From CAZSSH01 sp964609825 (lineage in GTDB: Bacteria; Verrucomicrobiota; Lentisphaeria; Victivallales; Victivallaceae): a stretch of DNA of 64,000 nucleotides. The first letter of the stretch is position 1; every line of letters starts with the position of its first letter. This document shows positions 59,579 to 64,000 of this stretch, in pieces. The stretch lies in NCBI GenBank assembly GCA_964609825.1, contig CAZSSH010000009.1, positions 124,001-188,000 of the forward strand, given 5' to 3'. The notes beneath the pieces were generated by a model. The model did not search any database. It had not been told where the DNA came from and worked only from the letters and a program-made list of their open reading frames with translations. The translations under genes and the position numbers were made by a program.

Positions 59579-61429
59579 ATGAAGACCAATTTGCTGAAAA
59601 CCCTCGGTCTCACCGATGTTTTTTGTATCTCCGTCGGCGCCATGATCAGCTCGGGGATTTTTATTTTGCCGGGGATCGCCTTTGGCCGGATCGGCCCCGC
59701 CGTCTTTCTCTCTTATTTGCTCGCCGGGATTTGCGCGCTGCTGGGCTCGCTGGCTACCATTGAGCTTGCCACCGCCATGCCGCGCTCCGGGGGGATTTAT
59801 TTTTACACCGTCCGCAGTTTGGGGCCCATTGCCGGGACCATCTCCGGCTTGCTCAACTGGAGCGCAATTGCGCTCAAAAGCTCGTTTGCCATCTTCGGGA
59901 TGTCCGAAGTGATGTATCAATTGCTCGGGCTGGATCCGATTTTATGCGGGATACTTCTTGTTATTTTATTTACCATTATCAATCTGATCGGGACCAGTGC
60001 TGCTGCCTGGACGCAGATTTTTATGGTGCTTTTGCTGCTGGCGGCGATGATCGCCTATATTGTTTTGGATTTCCCCAAGGTGCAGTCTTCGCGCTTCACC
60101 CCTTTGTTTGCCGGCGATAAATCCTATTGGGCATTGTGGGCGGAGGCGGCGTTTGTCTTTGTCTCCTTTGGCGGACTCTTGGATATTGCCAGTGTCTCGG
60201 AGGAGGTCAAAAATCCCAAGCGCGATTTGCCGAGCGGGATGATCTCGGGGATCGTTGTGGTCACGATTTTGTATGTCTTAACTTTGATCGTCACCGTCGG
60301 TGTCTCCGACCCCGCCAAACTTGCCAAAACGCTGACTCCGCTCGCAGATGTCGCCCAAAATCATTACGGATTGATCGGTTTTATCGTGATTACCGTCGGC
60401 GCCATTATGGCCTTTGTGACCACCGCCAACGCCGGGCTGATGGCGGCTTCGCGTTTCCCGTTTGCAATGTCGCGCGACCAGCTGATCCCGGAGGTTTTTT
60501 CGCAGACTTACGGCAAGCGCAATATGCCTTTGCCCGCCTTGTTTTTGACCGGCGGCGTGATGATGGCGGTGCAGTTTCTGCCCTTGGAGAAGCTCGTCAC
60601 GGTCGCCTCGACAGTGATTATGGTGTCGTTTATTTTGACCAACTTGGCAGTGATTATTTTGCGCGAGAGCAACATCCAAAATTACCAGCCTTCCTTTAAA
60701 ACGCCGCTGTATCCGTTGATGCCGGTCCTGAGTATCGGGCTCTTTTGCGTGTTGATTGTCGATTTGGGGATGGCGTCGATCCAGATTACCTTGGGGATGG
60801 TGTTCGCCGGGTTTTTGATCTATTTCTTTTTCGGCCGCCGAGTTAAGTTTGAGTACGCTTTGATGCATCTGGTGCAGCGGATCGGCAAATTTCAGCTGAC
60901 CGGCCATGATCTCGAGCTGGAGCTACGCGAAATCGTCCGCGCCCGCGACGGGATCGTGTATGACGATGTCGATGAAATCATCAAGCGCGCCCACATCGAG
61001 ATCGTGGACGATTTGAGTGACTTTGAGCTTTTGTGCCGCAAGGTCGCCAAACTGATGACCAAAAAGACCGGGATGGCGGCCCTGGAGCTGTTTGACCGCT
61101 TAATGGAGCGTGAGCGCATCTCCACCACGGTCATCACGCCCGAGGTGGCGATCCCCCATATCCAAGTTGACGGGCTGGACTTTTTTGAAGTGGTGATCAT
61201 CAAAAATCCAAAGGGGATTTTCTTCAGCGCCGAGTCCGCTCATGTCAATGTGGTGGTCTTTCTTTTTACCAGCGCCGATTGCCGCCATTTGCACTTAAAA
61301 TCGATTGCCGCCATCGCGCAAATCATCCAAAACCCGGAATTTTATAAAAAATGGCAGCGTGCCCGCACGCCGGAGCAGCTGCGGGATATTTTTCTCCTTG
61401 CCAAACGCAAAAGGATTCACAAATCGTAA
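59579..61429 (+). CDS. APC-family amino acid permease fused to a PTS EIIA-like domain
   Basis: This is a 616-aa protein. Residues ~1-430 are an APC-superfamily permease with ~12 spans; family segments are TDVFCISVGAMISSGIFILP and LSYLLAGICALLGSLATIEL. Residues ~455-616 match a PTS EIIA type-2 (PtsN/FruA-like) domain: ELLCRKVAKLMTKKTGMAAL, then VAIPHIQVDGLDFFEVVIIK with H527, the expected phosphorylated His. The permease probably moves an amino acid, and its activity may be tuned by phosphorylation of the EIIA domain. Start ATG at 59579 is preferred over an upstream GTG/ATG because the promoter overlaps those. The gene abuts the M16 gene. Confidence 0.9.
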   Translation: MKTNLLKTLGLTDVFCISVGAMISSGIFILPGIAFGRIGPAVFLSYLLAGICALLGSLATIELATAMPRSGGIYFYTVRSLGPIAGTISGLLNWSAIALKSSFAIFGMSEVMYQLLGLDPILCGILLVILFTIINLIGTSAAAWTQIFMVLLLLAAMIAYIVLDFPKVQSSRFTPLFAGDKSYWALWAEAAFVFVSFGGLLDIASVSEEVKNPKRDLPSGMISGIVVVTILYVLTLIVTVGVSDPAKLAKTLTPLADVAQNHYGLIGFIVITVGAIMAFVTTANAGLMAASRFPFAMSRDQLIPEVFSQTYGKRNMPLPALFLTGGVMMAVQFLPLEKLVTVASTVIMVSFILTNLAVIILRESNIQNYQPSFKTPLYPLMPVLSIGLFCVLIVDLGMASIQITLGMVFAGFLIYFFFGRRVKFEYALMHLVQRIGKFQLTGHDLELELREIVRARDGIVYDDVDEIIKRAHIEIVDDLSDFELLCRKVAKLMTKKTGMAALELFDRLMERERISTTVITPEVAIPHIQVDGLDFFEVVIIKNPKGIFFSAESAHVNVVVFLFTSADCRHLHLKSIAAIAQIIQNPEFYKKWQRARTPEQLRDIFLLAKRKRIHKS

Positions 61430-63961
61430 ATGAAACATTTTTATCGCGACGTCGAGTGCCGCACGCTCAGCAATCTCCTGCGCATTTTTATTTGTAAAGT
61501 GCCCGGAAAATCGGTGGAGGTCCAGTGCGTCGTCCAGACCGGGAGCATCCACGAGGAACAGTATCTGGGGTGCGGCTTGTCGCATTTTTTGGAGCACATG
61601 CTTTTTAACGGCTGCCGCAATTATCCGGGTTCGCAAGCCGCGGACACCATTGACAAACTGGGCGGCCAGATCAACGCTTACACGAGCTACACCCACACCA
61701 ATTATCATGCCAGCATCCCCTGCAATCACCTTGATCAGGCGATTGAAATTTTGGGCTCCATGGTGCGTTATCCGATGTTGCCCGAGGATAGTTTCCGCAA
61801 AGAAAAAGAGGTGATTTTGCGTGAGGTTGATCTCTCGCTTGACAAAGTCGACCGGCGGCTTTTTAATACTCTGAGCGGCTTGTTGTTTCAAAAAAATCCG
61901 GTGCGCCACCCGGTGATCGGCTACCCTGAGTTGATCGCCCAGGTTGATCGCGAGCGGATGGCCGATTATTATCACCGCCGCTATACTCCCGGCCGCACTT
62001 ACTGGGTGGTGGTCGGCAACGTTGAAACCGCTGCCGTCATTGACGCCATTGCCAAAATTCACGGCGATTGGCCGATGGGCGCGCTGGCCGAGGTTAATGT
62101 CCCGCAGGATTTGGGCGTTTTGGCCGGGGGCAGTGCGGCCATTGAGTTTGACGACCCGTTGTCCCGTTTGATGTGGGGGGTGCCGATCCCCGATATCTCG
62201 GGGCCGGATTTACCGGCGCTGGAGCTTCTCAACGGGATATTGGGCGGGAGCGAGAGTTCGCGGTTGACCCGCAAATTTGAGCTCGAGCGGCATCTTGCTT
62301 TGGACATCCGCTCATTCAGCTATTTGCTGGACGGTATCGGCATTTTCGGCGTTTCGGCCAAGACCAAGCCGGATAAGCTCAATACCTTAAAAACCGCATT
62401 GGCCAAAGAGTTGGACGACATTGCCCAAAACGGGCTCAAAGCCGACGAGCTGCGCCGCGAAAAGAACCAACAGATCGCCCTTTATTTGCGTCAATTGCGT
62501 GACTTCGGCACCATTGCTTCCAATATCGTGGGCGGCGTCAATTGCGCCAACCGCGCCGATTTAAACGATGTATACATCAACCGCCTTGAAAATGTGACGC
62601 TTGATGAGCTCAATCTGGCGGCGCAAAAATACCTCAATGTCGATACTTGGAGCAAGGCCGGGCAAATTCCCAAGGGGCAGGGCGTCAAGCTCGCCAAAGC
62701 GGCTTCCAACTTGAGTCTCGCCGTCGAGCGTGAGACGTTGCCCGGTGGCCAGCGTTTGCTCCATATTCCCGACCGGCGGCTGCCTCTGGTGGATTTTTCG
62801 CTGATTTTGCCGGGCGGCGCGATTTTTGAAAAATCCGCCCAAGCCGGGATTTCGCGGGTGTTGACCAATGTGTTTGCGGGCGGCACCGTCAAATTGTCCG
62901 AGGGTAAAGTGTTGGAGAAATTTGACGACTGGGGCGCGGTGTTTAACAGTACCGCCGGGATGAATTCACTGTCGATCGAGCTGAGTGCCCCCCGCAGCAC
63001 GTTTTTAAAGGCGTATCATCTGTTGCTGGATTTGCTGCATGACGCAGTGTTTCCGGAGGCGATTTTGGAGCGCGAAAAGCACAATCTCATTGAGAGCTTA
63101 AAGAGTCGCAAATACAACCCGATGCAGTCGGCGGTGGACGCCCGGTCACTTCACATGTACGGCAGTCACCCCTACAGCCGCGGCACCTCCGGCAATCCGG
63201 CGGCGATCAAGTCGTTGGACCGCATGATGCTGCTTGACTTTTATCACAGTATTTTGCAGAGCAAACGCGCAGTAACGGGGTTTGCCGGGGATATCTCGAT
63301 GGCCGAGGCGCAAACCCGCGCCGCCGAGTTAATCGCCGCTTTGCCGTGGGGTGAAAAGTCGCGGTCGCTCCCGCATCCCCCTGAGTTTCCCCAAGAAAAC
63401 TGGTCCACTGCCATCAAACTCGACAAAGAGCAGACGATCGTTGCCAAAACCGTCGCCGGGGTGGCCGGGGATGACCCCCAGCGGATCAACTTTGACATTT
63501 TGTATCAGGCCGAAAATGGCTTGTCAAGCCGCTTGTTTAAGGAGATCAGAGAGCACAACGCCTTGGCTTATGCCGTCGGCTCGGATTTCTCCGGCGGCTT
63601 TCACCGCGGGTTGATGATGCTTTATGCGGCGACTTCGGCCGAAAACATTGATCGCGTCGGCGCGCTTTTGGATCACGAATTGGCGCGTTTGGCCACGGAC
63701 GGTCTCTCCGAGGACGAATTTTTGGCCGCGCGCGAGTCGGCGGCGGTCAATGCCGCCCACCGCTTTGACTCCCCGGATTTGCTGCTCGAGGCGGCTTTGC
63801 TCAATGAGTATTATCATTTGCCGTTATCCCGGACGCTTGATGAGGAGAGCCGCATCCGGGCGGTGACTTGCGATCAATTCAATCAGGTCATCCGGCAATA
63901 TTTTGCCGGGGTCCCGGTATGTACTGTCGTTGCCGGTAAAATTGCCAAATCAGACGTTTAA
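61430..63961 (+). CDS. M16 family zinc metallopeptidase
   Basis: This is an 843-aa protein with two M16 halves. The inverted zinc motif HxxEH is HFLEH (H52, E55, H56), and the third ligand Glu is in VILREVDLS (E132), 76 residues after the last His, as in pitrilysin. Active-site half: residues 1-~425; inactive half from ~430, with the family RxxxxY-like region near HNALAYAVGS. No signal peptide is seen, so it may be cytosolic; its start directly follows the permease stop. It degrades peptides in relatives, but the substrate here is unknown. Confidence 0.93.
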   Translation: MKHFYRDVECRTLSNLLRIFICKVPGKSVEVQCVVQTGSIHEEQYLGCGLSHFLEHMLFNGCRNYPGSQAADTIDKLGGQINAYTSYTHTNYHASIPCNHLDQAIEILGSMVRYPMLPEDSFRKEKEVILREVDLSLDKVDRRLFNTLSGLLFQKNPVRHPVIGYPELIAQVDRERMADYYHRRYTPGRTYWVVVGNVETAAVIDAIAKIHGDWPMGALAEVNVPQDLGVLAGGSAAIEFDDPLSRLMWGVPIPDISGPDLPALELLNGILGGSESSRLTRKFELERHLALDIRSFSYLLDGIGIFGVSAKTKPDKLNTLKTALAKELDDIAQNGLKADELRREKNQQIALYLRQLRDFGTIASNIVGGVNCANRADLNDVYINRLENVTLDELNLAAQKYLNVDTWSKAGQIPKGQGVKLAKAASNLSLAVERETLPGGQRLLHIPDRRLPLVDFSLILPGGAIFEKSAQAGISRVLTNVFAGGTVKLSEGKVLEKFDDWGAVFNSTAGMNSLSIELSAPRSTFLKAYHLLLDLLHDAVFPEAILEREKHNLIESLKSRKYNPMQSAVDARSLHMYGSHPYSRGTSGNPAAIKSLDRMMLLDFYHSILQSKRAVTGFAGDISMAEAQTRAAELIAALPWGEKSRSLPHPPEFPQENWSTAIKLDKEQTIVAKTVAGVAGDDPQRINFDILYQAENGLSSRLFKEIREHNALAYAVGSDFSGGFHRGLMMLYAATSAENIDRVGALLDHELARLATDGLSEDEFLAARESAAVNAAHRFDSPDLLLEAALLNEYYHLPLSRTLDEESRIRAVTCDQFNQVIRQYFAGVPVCTVVAGKIAKSDV

Positions 63962-64000
63962 AAGCTGCCGCAGCGGCTGCGACCGGTCCGGTGGCCAGCT

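Noticed and set aside
1..64000. CRISPR arrays, insertion sequences and rRNA genes
   Set aside because: No regularly spaced repeats, no transposase genes with terminal inverted repeats and no rRNA segments were seen; only a recombinase tail at the left edge.
63962..64000. Possible start of another gene at the right edge
   Set aside because: Only 39 bases remain after the M16 stop and no start with a ribosome site is visible.

Overview
The window looks like chromosomal DNA of an anaerobic, diderm bacterium of the PVC group, most likely Lentisphaerota (Victivallales-like). This is inferred from gene content: a LacI regulator, a type II pseudopilin with an I-A-I-L-A-S-M-L-L-P-A-L N-terminus and a glycoside hydrolase in one operon; pyruvate and indolepyruvate ferredoxin oxidoreductases (anaerobic 2-oxoacid fermentation); and an LptF/LptG permease (outer membrane). 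No 16S rRNA gene is present, so the assignment rests on proteins only.

Layout. 1-1742: the end of a Xer-type tyrosine recombinase, then a leftward pair (DnaQ-type exonuclease and a SirB1-like protein). 1847-15489: the classic information-processing block tRNA-Leu, tRNA-Thr, tuf, rpmG, tRNA-Trp, secE, nusG, rplK, rplA, rplJ, rplL, rpoB, rpoC, closed by a strong terminator. 15684-22680: the nusA, infB, rbfA, nrnA, truB operon, ending in an unknown 473-aa gene joined by a 4-base overlap. 22691-26527: iorA, iorB, an ACT-domain gene and paaK, a module that decarboxylates arylpyruvates to aryl-CoA and interconverts aryl acids and aryl-CoA. 26560-33684: LptF/G permease, a VOC protein, hisB, an MFS transporter and hrpA. 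33760-39121 (leftward): a small unknown gene, then lacI, pseudopilin and a secreted CBM/glycoside hydrolase whose gene is split by a -1 frame change at a run of ten A.

39365-50500 is an accessory region. It holds two related small proteins, a 2011-aa RHS/YD-repeat protein with an AT-rich C-terminal domain that looks like a polymorphic toxin tip, a membrane-anchored ankyrin protein placed where an immunity gene would be, a cysteine-rich protein with an internal repeat, a small CxxCC protein, and a facing pair of unknown genes. 50611-53390 is a lipoprotein plus a U32 peptidase-family protein. 53607-57128 is nifJ behind two promoter-like elements, one overlapped by a perfect 8-3-8 palindrome. 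57259-63961 holds an unknown protein, an AT-rich membrane coiled-coil protein, an APC permease fused to a PTS EIIA-like domain, and an M16 metallopeptidase.

The best candidate for something undescribed is the 39.4-50.5 kb RHS cassette: its tip has a YGHFSGG motif and, 35 residues later, a VGCYTN motif, a spacing that recalls the His-Cys dyad of caspase-like (CHAT/clostripain) peptidases. Other points of note are the A10 slippage site in the glycosidase gene, the hairpin-rich rplL-rpoB gap, the attenuator-like hairpin before nusA, and the permease-EIIA fusion.
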